Shown: positions 1-6,127 of the stretch, in pieces | Layout: the number at the start of each line of letters is the position of its first letter | Position numbering within the stretch: the stretch's first letter is position 1 | Assembly: GCA_016297585.1 (NCBI GenBank) | Contig: JAEDGJ010000094.1 | Span: 1-9,143 of the forward strand | Length of the DNA stretch: 9,143 nucleotides | Reading direction: 5' to 3' | DNA from: Clostridiaceae bacterium | GTDB taxonomy: Bacteria > Bacillota > Clostridia > Oscillospirales > QAMX01 | The notes under the pieces: generated by a model | What the model was told of the DNA's origin: nothing | What the model saw: the letters and a program-made list of their open reading frames with translations, nothing else | Databases searched by the model: none | Program-made: the position numbers and the translations under genes

Positions 1-200
1 ATCGGCGCGGACATGACGAGCGCGCGGATGCGGCCGTCGCGCTTGACGACGACGTTGTCCGCCGCGTGCTCGGGACGCACCCATTTGGGCATCAGATTCT
101 TGAAATCGTGCGGCACGGCGTTCTGCGAGAACACGAGATTGATAAAATCGACGCCATCCTCAAATTCGGCAGGCGTCAGACGGGTTGTTTCCAGAGCCAT
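1..200 (-). CDS. GNAT family N-acetyltransferase, N-terminal part (runs off the left edge)
   Basis: The first 66 residues of a minus-strand gene are present, with no stop before the window edge. The protein begins MALETTRLTPAEFEDG and continues through a pattern I recognise from one group of GNAT acetyltransferases: an Asn-Leu-Val-Phe-Ser segment, a His-Asp-Phe triplet, a 'Leu-Met-Pro-Lys' stretch, then a beta-strand pair around 'VVVKRDGRIRALVMS'. GNAT enzymes move an acetyl group from acetyl-CoA to an amine. The acetyl-CoA-binding motif (Q/R-x-x-G-x-G/A) lies beyond the edge, so activity and substrate cannot be judged. The start is the ATG at 200-198 with an AAAGGG ribosome-binding site about 13 bases upstream and a good SigA-type promoter before it. 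It is transcribed away from yunB. The family call rests on pattern memory of a partial protein. Confidence 0.72.
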   Translation of the reverse strand, partial: MALETTRLTPAEFEDGVDFINLVFSQNAVPHDFKNLMPKWVRPEHAADNVVVKRDGRIRALVMSAP

Positions 201-241
201 GGTATAAAAAGCACCCTTTCTTCTTTTGTAGGATCCCCCTT

Positions 242-270
242 ATTGTAGCAGATTCTCCGCGGCAATGCAA
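242..270 (-). promoter_or_regulatory. SigA-type promoter for the GNAT gene
   Basis: On the minus strand a TTGCAT -35 box (plus coordinates 265-270) is followed after exactly 17 bp by a TACAAT -10 box (242-247). Transcription would start near 235, giving a leader of about 35 bases that includes the AAAGGG ribosome-binding site. Boxes and spacing are close to the vegetative consensus. Confidence 0.7.
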
Positions 271-310
271 TGCGATTTCGCCAAAAAACCGCCCCCTTCC
301 CCGAAAAACG

Positions 311-339
311 GCATGAGCGGCGGGGACGGCGCATACACT
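311..339 (+). promoter_or_regulatory. SigE-type (mother-cell sporulation) promoter for yunB
   Basis: CATACACT at 332-339 matches the SigE -10 consensus known from Bacillus subtilis (CATACAnT) at every defined position. Fourteen bases upstream, GCATGAG (311-317) keeps the CAT core of the SigE -35 element but is otherwise weak. Transcription would start about 25 bases before the yunB start codon, leaving room for its ribosome-binding site. No SigA-type pair was seen here on the plus strand. B. subtilis yunB is a SigE-dependent gene, so site and gene identity support each other. Confidence 0.6.
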
Positions 340-370
340 GTAGCGAAAACGAAAAGGGTGGTGCTTTTTT

Positions 371-1027
371 GTGAGACGGCATATCCGGATCCCCTATCGC
401 GTGCGGCGCAGGATGGGCGGCATGCTCCTCCGCGCGGCGCTGTTTGCCGCGGCGGCGGTACTGCTGTGCGCGCTCGGGGACGCGGCCATCCGTCCCGCGC
501 TGCGCACCTATGCGCGTGCCCGCGCCGAAAACCTCGCCTCCGCCGCGCTGAACACGGCCATCGAGTCCGCGGCCGGCGCATTCGGCTGCGGCGGGCTTGT
601 CACGCTCGAATACGACGCGTCCGGCGCCGTGACCGCGCTGCATACCGACACGGCCGGCATCTCGCGGCTGCGCACCGACATCTGCGGCGCGGCGCTCGAC
701 GCGCTGTCGGAGATCCCGCCGTCGAAGCTCGCCGTGCCGCTCGGCAGCATCTCGCGCTCGGCGCTGTTTTACGGACGCGGCCCCCGGGTGCGCGTCGCCG
801 TCGTTCCGGCGGGCAGCGTGCGCTGCGGCGTCGATTCCGCTTTCGAAAGCGCGGGCATCAACCAGACCCGGCACACCGTCACCGTGACCGTCGAGGCGGA
901 GGTCTGCATCCTGCTGCCCGGCGAGCGGCTCGAGAGCACCGTCCGGGCGTCCGTTCCCGTCGCCGAAACCGTGCTGCTCGGCGGCGTCCCCGATTTTTAT
1001 GCCGGAGATTCGGGCGTTTTGCGTTGA
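371..1027 (+). CDS. yunB: Sporulation protein YunB
   Basis: This 218-residue protein has an Arg-rich N-terminus, one hydrophobic segment (about residues 16-37) acting as a membrane anchor or uncleaved signal, and an extracytoplasmic remainder. Family hallmarks are the Ala-Gly-Ile-Asn-Gln-Thr-x-His motif at 161-168, a following run of alternating hydrophobic strand residues, and the closing 'VPVAETVLLGGVPDFY' at 195-210. YunB is made in the mother cell during sporulation; its biochemical role is unsettled. The start is GTG at 371, preceded by AAAGGGTGGTG at a proper distance; an internal ATG at 413 would delete the basic N-terminus. The perfect SigE-type -10 box just upstream agrees with the assignment. 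The stop codon (1025-1027) lies inside the -35 box of the ligA promoter. The neighbouring ligA appears to be transcribed separately, although read-through is possible because no terminator separates them. Confidence 0.87.
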   Translation: MRRHIRIPYRVRRRMGGMLLRAALFAAAAVLLCALGDAAIRPALRTYARARAENLASAALNTAIESAAGAFGCGGLVTLEYDASGAVTALHTDTAGISRLRTDICGAALDALSEIPPSKLAVPLGSISRSALFYGRGPRVRVAVVPAGSVRCGVDSAFESAGINQTRHTVTVTVEAEVCILLPGERLESTVRASVPVAETVLLGGVPDFYAGDSGVLR

Positions 1028-1052
1028 CGGGGCACCGTTTTCGGGGTATAAT
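1024..1052 (+). promoter_or_regulatory. SigA-type promoter for ligA
   Basis: TTGACG (1024-1029), a 17-bp spacer and a perfect TATAAT (1047-1052) make a strong vegetative promoter. Transcription would begin near 1059, giving a leader of about 37 bases ahead of ligA. The -35 box contains the TGA stop codon of yunB. Confidence 0.85.
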
Positions 1053-1096
1053 AGAGTTGGAAAATCGTACGGAACATGGGAAAATATGGAGTTTAG

Positions 1097-3091
1097 ATGC
1101 AAATGAACGATTATAGAGCGGAAATCGACGCATTGCGGCGGGAGCTGGACGAAAACGCGCGGCTGTACTACGATCTGGACAGTCCGGCGATCTCCGACGC
1201 GGAATACGATGAAAAAATGAACCGGTTGAAGGCGCTGGAGGCCGCGCATCCGGAGACGGTCACGCCGGACTCCCCGACGCAGCACGTCGGCGGGCATGCG
1301 CTGCGCCAGTTTGAGCCGGTGCGGCATGCGGTGCCGCTGATGAGCCTGACCGACGTATTCTCGCTTGACGAGGTGCGCGCGTTCGACCGCCGCGTGCGCG
1401 AAACGGAGCCGGAGCCCCGCTACGTCGTGGAATGGAAGATCGACGGGCTGTCCGTCGCGCTCGAGTATGCCGACGGCGTGTTTGTGCGCGGCGCGACGCG
1501 CGGCGACGGCGTGACGGGCGAGGACGTGACGGCGAACCTCGCGGCGGTGCGCTCGATCCCGAAGACGATCCCCGGCGCGCCGAAGCGGCTGATCGTGCGC
1601 GGCGAGGTCTATATGTCCCGTCCGAATTTCGAAGCGCTCAACGCGCGGCGGGAGGCCGCGGGCGAGCCGGCGTTCGCCAATCCGCGCAACGCCGCGGCGG
1701 GCTCGCTGCGCCAGCTCGACCCCGCCGTCACCGCGGAGCGCGCGCTCGACATCTTCATTTTCAATCTGCAGCTTGCCGAAGGGCTGGACACTGCCTTTTC
1801 AAGCCACGCGGAGAGCCTTGCGTGGCTTGCAGGATGCGGCTTTGCGGTCAGCCCGGACTTTCGCGTCTATTCCGACATCGGGGACGTCTGCGCGCGGATC
1901 GCCGAAATGGAGGCGCTGCGCGAGGGACTCGGCTTCGGTACGGACGGCGCGGTCGTCAAGGTCGACTCCCTTGCGGCACGCGGGGCGCTCGGTACGACGG
2001 CGAAGGCGCCGAAATGGGCGGTCGCCTATAAATATCCGCCGGAGGAGGCCAAGACCCGGCTCCGCGGCATTACGATCACCGTCGGCCGCACGGGCGTGCT
2101 GACGCCGAACGCGGTGCTCGACCCCGTGCGCCTTGCCGGTACGACGGTCTCGCGCGCGTCGCTTCATAACCTCGACTGGATCGCGGAGCGCGACCTGCGC
2201 GTCGGCGATCTCGTGACGGTGCGCAAGGCGGGCGAGATCATCCCGGAGATCGTCTCGGCGGACGTCTCGGCGCGCCCGGAGGACGCGCAGCCGTTCCGGA
2301 TGCCCGAGACCTGCCCGGTCTGCGGCGCGAAGGTCGAGCGCGACGAGGACGAGGCGGCGATGCGCTGCACCGGCGCGGACTGTCCGGCGCAGCTTTTGCG
2401 GCGGCTCGTACATTTCTGCTCGCGCGACGCGATGGACATCGAGGGCTGCGGCCCGGCGCTGCTGCAGGCGCTGGTCGACGGCGGCTATGTGCGCGACCCC
2501 GCCGATCTGTATACGCTCCGCGCGGATACGGTCGCGGGACTCGAGCGGATGGGCAAAAAATCCGCCGAAAATCTGATGCGCGCGATCGAGAACAGCAAGA
2601 CCCGCGGCATGGCGCGCCTGCTCTACGCCTTCGGCATCCGCCAGGTCGGCTCGTCCGCCGCGGAAGCGCTCGCCGCGCATTTTCCCGATCTCGAAGCCCT
2701 GATGCGCGCCGACGCGGAGGCGCTGACCGCCGTGCCCGACATCGGGGAGACGACGGCGGCATATCTCGCGGCGTGGGCATCCGAGGACGCGGCGAGGACG
2801 CTCGTCGAGCGCCTGAAGGCGAGCGGCGTCGACACCGCCTCGCGCGTCACGCGCGTATCGGACAGCCTTGCGGGGCTGACGTTTGTGCTGACGGGGACGC
2901 TTTCGGGTTATACACGCGCCGAGGCAGCGCAGGAGATCACGTCGCGCGGCGGCAAGGTCTCGGGCTCCGTGTCGAAAAAGACCTCGTACGTCGTCGCGGG
3001 CGAGGAGGCCGGCTCGAAGCTTGAAAAAGCCGAAAAGCTCGGCGTTCCCGTGCTGTCGGAGGAAGACTTTACCGCGCTTTTGAACCGATAA
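1097..3091 (+). CDS. ligA: NAD-dependent DNA ligase LigA
   Basis: This 664-residue enzyme seals nicks in duplex DNA during replication and repair, using NAD+ to adenylate itself. It has the full family layout. Domain Ia (about 1-70) carries the Tyr-Tyr and Asp-x-Glu-Tyr-Asp NAD+-binding residues. The adenylation domain has catalytic Lys114 in a Lys-Ile-Asp-Gly motif, then RGDGVTGEDVT, GTDGAVVKVD and a Lys-Trp-Ala-Val-Ala-Tyr-Lys motif near 306-312. An OB-fold (about 320-400, VGRTGVLTPNA) follows. A four-cysteine zinc finger (Cys406, Cys409, Cys424, Cys429), helix-hairpin-helix repeats (about 435-580) and a C-terminal BRCT domain (about 588-664) complete it. Length is normal and no key residue is missing. 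Two starts are possible, ATG at 1097 or 1103; GGAG at 1088-1091 lies 5 or 11 bases away, so the choice is not decided. It has its own strong SigA-type promoter, as expected for an essential gene. Confidence 0.99.
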   Translation: MQMNDYRAEIDALRRELDENARLYYDLDSPAISDAEYDEKMNRLKALEAAHPETVTPDSPTQHVGGHALRQFEPVRHAVPLMSLTDVFSLDEVRAFDRRVRETEPEPRYVVEWKIDGLSVALEYADGVFVRGATRGDGVTGEDVTANLAAVRSIPKTIPGAPKRLIVRGEVYMSRPNFEALNARREAAGEPAFANPRNAAAGSLRQLDPAVTAERALDIFIFNLQLAEGLDTAFSSHAESLAWLAGCGFAVSPDFRVYSDIGDVCARIAEMEALREGLGFGTDGAVVKVDSLAARGALGTTAKAPKWAVAYKYPPEEAKTRLRGITITVGRTGVLTPNAVLDPVRLAGTTVSRASLHNLDWIAERDLRVGDLVTVRKAGEIIPEIVSADVSARPEDAQPFRMPETCPVCGAKVERDEDEAAMRCTGADCPAQLLRRLVHFCSRDAMDIEGCGPALLQALVDGGYVRDPADLYTLRADTVAGLERMGKKSAENLMRAIENSKTRGMARLLYAFGIRQVGSSAAEALAAHFPDLEALMRADAEALTAVPDIGETTAAYLAAWASEDAARTLVERLKASGVDTASRVTRVSDSLAGLTFVLTGTLSGYTRAEAAQEITSRGGKVSGSVSKKTSYVVAGEEAGSKLEKAEKLGVPVLSEEDFTALLNR

Positions 3092-3096
3092 AGGGC

Positions 3097-3125
3097 TTGC
3101 AAATATGTGCCGGTTCTGCTATACT
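3097..3125 (+). promoter_or_regulatory. SigA-type promoter for the FHA membrane protein operon
   Basis: TTGCAA (3097-3102), a 17-bp spacer and TATACT (3120-3125) form a good vegetative promoter directly after the ligA stop codon. A second TATAAT at 3129-3134 has no matching -35 box. Transcription from the first would start near 3132, about 28 bases before the ATG at 3160. An upstream in-frame TTG at 3097 coincides with the -35 box itself and so cannot be the translation start. Confidence 0.75.
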
Positions 3126-3159
3126 TTGTATAATTCACGAAATAAAGGATGAAGCACCG

Positions 3160-4788
3160 ATGAAGCGTTTCCTGTCCATGCTGCTGCTGTTCGTACTGCT
3201 GCTCGCGCCCCTGTCGTGCGCTGCCCCTGCCGGAGATGCGGTGAATCTCCGCATCGTCTATACCGTTTCGTCGGAAACGCTGGGCGGCGGGACCGCCATG
3301 ATCTATCTCAACGCCGCCGCCTTCCCGATCGCGCGGGACGACGACGCGCTGTATCTTCTGACGGACGCGTCGCTGTACGAGTTCGACACGGCGGTCCTCG
3401 CGGCGGCGGACGCCATCGGCGAGCGCTTTGAGGACGCGGGCATCACGGGGCTCTCGCCCGACGAGTATGCCGCGGAATTTCAGGCCGAAAGCGCCGACAT
3501 CGCCGTCGTCTGCGGCGGGGAGGTCTACCATCCGGTGCTGATGTATGCCTCCGACACCTATGCGCTGCTGATGCTTTCGGACGTGCCGGACCTCGAGGTC
3601 TGCCCGTATTCGGAGACGCTGCCGGAGGACACCGTGTCGTATTACAGCACGCAGACGCCCGGCTGCGGCATTTCGGACGCCGAACCCGAGCTGTCGGAGA
3701 CGCTGACGCTGCTCGACGCGGCCGTCACGTCGTCGGACGAGGGATTTTTTGTCGACCGCGCGTTCGGCTTTGAAAGCCTCGGCTCGCCGCTGATCGGATC
3801 GGGCGGCGTGGTCTGCGGCATGGTCTACTACGACGCGGCCGCCGAGGAGATCCGCGGCACGGGCTTTGCCGGACTGCGGGACGAGCTGGCGGCGCTCGGC
3901 GTGACCGTCACGCCCGTCGGCGGTACGCAGACGCCGGACGGCTCGCAGACGGTGCAGACCTCCGGCAAAACCGATGCGTCCGCGACCTCCGCCGTGACCA
4001 CCGCCGCGGCGGAGACCACCCGTCCGGTGCTGCCGGAGAGCGCCGAGGAGCTCGCGCGCTCGTCGGGCTTCCGCACGGCGATCATCTACGCGACCTGCAT
4101 CGCGGGCGCGCTGCTGATCCTCATCATCGTCCTGCTGATCCTGCGCACCCGCACGGCGCGTCCCGACCGCGAAGTCGAAAAGCTGCGCCGTGAGGAGCCG
4201 ACGCGCGAGAGCCGGACGGATGCCGCGCCCTCCCGCGCCGCGCAGACGCCTCCCGTCCGCCGGGAGCCGGAGCGTGCCCGTGTGCCGGGAGAGTCTGCCG
4301 CTGCAGCCGTCGCCGCCGCGGTGCGTCCTGCGCCGCAGCCCCGTCCCGGCGCAGCCGCGACCCGTCCCGAAAACGGGAGCCGTCCCGTCACCGGGACCCG
4401 TTCCGTGCCCGAAACCCGTCCCGGAAACGGGACCGCGTCCGACGCCACCCGCCGGATGCCCGAGACCCCGCCGCGCTCGATCATGCTCACCGTGCTGGAC
4501 GGCAGTCTGCGGGGCTGTACGCTGAACGTCTCCGATACGGCAGTTCTCGGACGCGATCCGAAGCTCTGTAAGCTCGTGTTCGGCGCGACGCAGACCGAAA
4601 TTTCGCGCCGTCACTGCCAGGTTACATACCGCCCGCAGACCGGGGAGATCATCCTCGAGGACTTAAACTCTGCCAACGGCACCTATACGCCGGACGGCCG
4701 CCGCTACGCCGCCGGACGGAAGTATCTGCTGCGCAGAGGGGACCGCTTCTGCCTCGGCACGCGGGAGAATATGGTGGAGGTGCGCTGA
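3160..4788 (+). CDS. Membrane protein with degenerate trypsin/HtrA-like ectodomain and cytoplasmic FHA domain
   Basis: The 542-residue protein has four parts. Residues 1-23 form a signal peptide; the Cys near its end is not in a canonical lipobox (Pro at -3). Residues 28-250 follow the layout of a chymotrypsin/HtrA-type protease: a Gly-Gly-Gly-Thr-Ala strand (42-46), 'LYLLTDASLY' (64-73) where the family has 'ILTNxHVV', and 'GSPLIGSGGVVCGM' (208-221) where it has 'GNSGGPL'. No catalytic His or Ser is in place, so it looks inactive. A Thr/Ala-rich stretch leads to a transmembrane helix (about 306-328). A Pro/Arg-rich linker contains four six-residue repeats (402-425). The FHA domain (441-542) has all key residues: Arg465, Ser482, His485, Asn506. 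FHA domains bind phosphothreonine, so the predicted topology is sensor outside, reader inside. The start is ATG at 3160 with AAAGGA upstream. The next gene begins 7 bp after its stop. The FHA call is firm; the protease-fold call is inference. Confidence 0.85.
   Translation: MKRFLSMLLLFVLLLAPLSCAAPAGDAVNLRIVYTVSSETLGGGTAMIYLNAAAFPIARDDDALYLLTDASLYEFDTAVLAAADAIGERFEDAGITGLSPDEYAAEFQAESADIAVVCGGEVYHPVLMYASDTYALLMLSDVPDLEVCPYSETLPEDTVSYYSTQTPGCGISDAEPELSETLTLLDAAVTSSDEGFFVDRAFGFESLGSPLIGSGGVVCGMVYYDAAAEEIRGTGFAGLRDELAALGVTVTPVGGTQTPDGSQTVQTSGKTDASATSAVTTAAAETTRPVLPESAEELARSSGFRTAIIYATCIAGALLILIIVLLILRTRTARPDREVEKLRREEPTRESRTDAAPSRAAQTPPVRREPERARVPGESAAAAVAAAVRPAPQPRPGAAATRPENGSRPVTGTRSVPETRPGNGTASDATRRMPETPPRSIMLTVLDGSLRGCTLNVSDTAVLGRDPKLCKLVFGATQTEISRRHCQVTYRPQTGEIILEDLNSANGTYTPDGRRYAAGRKYLLRRGDRFCLGTRENMVEVR
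4363..4434 (+). repeat. Four tandem 18-bp units in the FHA protein linker, three forming hairpins
   Basis: Four in-frame 18-bp units encode RPENGS, RPVTGT, RSVPET and RPGNGT. Units one, two and four each contain an inverted repeat GTCCCG-N4-CGGGA(C/G): at 4364-4379 with AAAA between the arms, 4382-4397 with TCAC, and 4418-4433 with GAAA. The last would be a GNRA-type tetraloop hairpin in the mRNA. The repeat falls in the flexible linker between the membrane helix and the FHA domain. Confidence 0.85.
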
Positions 4789-4795
4789 AAAAACC

Positions 4796-6127
4796 ATGAA
4801 ATGCTATTCAGGCTGGAGCTATCACCCCTACGCGCCGCTGACGGAGCGGCGGAACGTGCCCGTCATCGTGCGCCTCGCACCGTCGGAGGACGGGATCCGC
4901 TATGAATTCATCGACGGCGCGGACACGGGCGGCCATACCGTCGAGCTCGGCACGCTGTCCGGCGCGGTGCTGCGGACGGAGACGGCGGAGAGCTTCTCGG
5001 GCGAGCTGCGCGGCCTTGCGCCGGATGCCGAATACACGCTGACCGTGCGCGCATCGGACGGCAGGTCGAGCCTCTGCCGCCGGTTCCGCACGGGCTTTGT
5101 GCCGGGAACCGTCGTCAACTATCTCCATCCGGAGGATCCCGCCTACGCGTTTTCGGGCAGCTTTCTGTGCAGTCCGTCGGTCGTGCGGCTGCCGTCCGGC
5201 GCGCTGCTGTGCTCGATGGACCTGTTCGGTCACGCGACGCCGCAGAATCTCGAGCTGCTGTTCCGCTCCGACGACGAAGGACAGTCGTGGCGGTATGTGT
5301 CCGACCTGATGCCCTGCTTCTGGGGGCGGCTGTTCGTGCACCGGGAAAAGCTCTACATGCTGGGCGTCTCCAACGAATACGGCGACGTGCTGATCGGGCG
5401 CTCTGATGACGAGGGGCGCACCTGGGGCACGCCGACGGTGCTCGTGCGCGGCTCCGCCTGCACGTCGGAGCGCGGCTGCCATCGCGCGCCGATGGCGGTA
5501 TTGTCCCACGGCGGGCGGCTCTGGACGTCGCTCGAGTACGGCGCATGGGGAAAGCGCCGCTTTTCCGTCGGCGCGCTGTCCGTGCCGGAGGATGCCGATC
5601 TGACGGACGCCGCTGCGTGGCGCGTGACGGATTTCGCGGAGATCGACCCTGAGTGGGTCGGACTTGCGCCGGACGGATTTGCCGCCGCGATCGAGGGCAA
5701 CATGGTCACGGGTCCCGACGGCGGGCTGTACGAGCTCCTTCGCTGCTGCGCCGGGAAGGCGCTGCTGTTCCGGTATGACGCGGATGACCCCGACGCCGCG
5801 CCGGTCTATGTGCGCACCGTCGATTTCCCGATGGCGCATTCGAAGTTTGAGATCCTGCGGAAGCCGGACGGCACCTATCTCGCCGTCGGAAACCGGCTCC
5901 CGCTCCGGAACATCCTGTCGGTTTATGCCTCCCGCGACCTTATTTCGTGGGATTTCGTGCGCGATATCGAGAATCGGGAGGAAATGGACGAAAAAAAGAC
6001 CGCTTTCCAGTACCCGACAGCGTTTCTGGAGGGAAATTCGCTGATCCTCGTCAGCCGGACGGCCTTCAACGGCGCCGCGAACTTCCACGATTCGAATTTT
6101 ACGACGTTTTATAAGGTTTTGCTCTGA
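4796..6127 (+). CDS. Sialidase-superfamily (Asp-box/BNR) beta-propeller protein, cytoplasmic
   Basis: This 443-residue protein has no signal peptide or membrane segment. Residues about 15-105 look like a fibronectin type III-type beta-sandwich, ending in '(Y)TLTVRASDG' and a short edge strand. The rest resembles a six-bladed sialidase propeller. Two canonical Asp boxes (Ser-x-Asp-x-Gly-x-x-Trp) occur at 158-165 and 203-210, and a degenerate one at 379-385. Where exo-sialidases carry the first arginine of their triad (Arg-Ile-Pro), this protein appears to read Cys-Ser-Pro-Ser, so I do not call it a sialidase. It may be a glycoside hydrolase of another specificity or a binding propeller. ATG at 4796 lies 7 bp past the preceding FHA gene; its likely ribosome-binding site GGAGG (4776-4780) is within that gene at a long spacing of 15, suggesting coupled translation. 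The 3' end overlaps the convergent flippase gene by 29 bp. Confidence 0.72.
   Translation: MKCYSGWSYHPYAPLTERRNVPVIVRLAPSEDGIRYEFIDGADTGGHTVELGTLSGAVLRTETAESFSGELRGLAPDAEYTLTVRASDGRSSLCRRFRTGFVPGTVVNYLHPEDPAYAFSGSFLCSPSVVRLPSGALLCSMDLFGHATPQNLELLFRSDDEGQSWRYVSDLMPCFWGRLFVHREKLYMLGVSNEYGDVLIGRSDDEGRTWGTPTVLVRGSACTSERGCHRAPMAVLSHGGRLWTSLEYGAWGKRRFSVGALSVPEDADLTDAAAWRVTDFAEIDPEWVGLAPDGFAAAIEGNMVTGPDGGLYELLRCCAGKALLFRYDADDPDAAPVYVRTVDFPMAHSKFEILRKPDGTYLAVGNRLPLRNILSVYASRDLISWDFVRDIENREEMDEKKTAFQYPTAFLEGNSLILVSRTAFNGAANFHDSNFTTFYKVLL

Noticed and set aside
176..1327. A 383-codon open frame on the minus strand spanning yunB and the ligA start
   Set aside because: It crosses two divergent promoters and the recognised yunB and ligA frames, and its composition is that of a shadow frame.
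3097..3159. An upstream TTG start adding 21 residues to the FHA protein
   Set aside because: The TTG lies in the -35 box of the likely promoter, and the extension would bury the signal peptide; ATG 3160 has a ribosome-binding site.
3149..3163. A four-codon mini-frame (MKHR) whose TGA overlaps the ATG of the FHA gene
   Set aside because: Its ATG directly abuts AAAGG, too close for initiation; the arrangement is probably chance.
2908..4614. A 568-codon open frame on the minus strand across the end of ligA and most of the FHA gene
   Set aside because: It is Arg/Gly/His-rich, shows no domain I know, and lies opposite two well-supported genes; long antisense frames are expected at this GC content.
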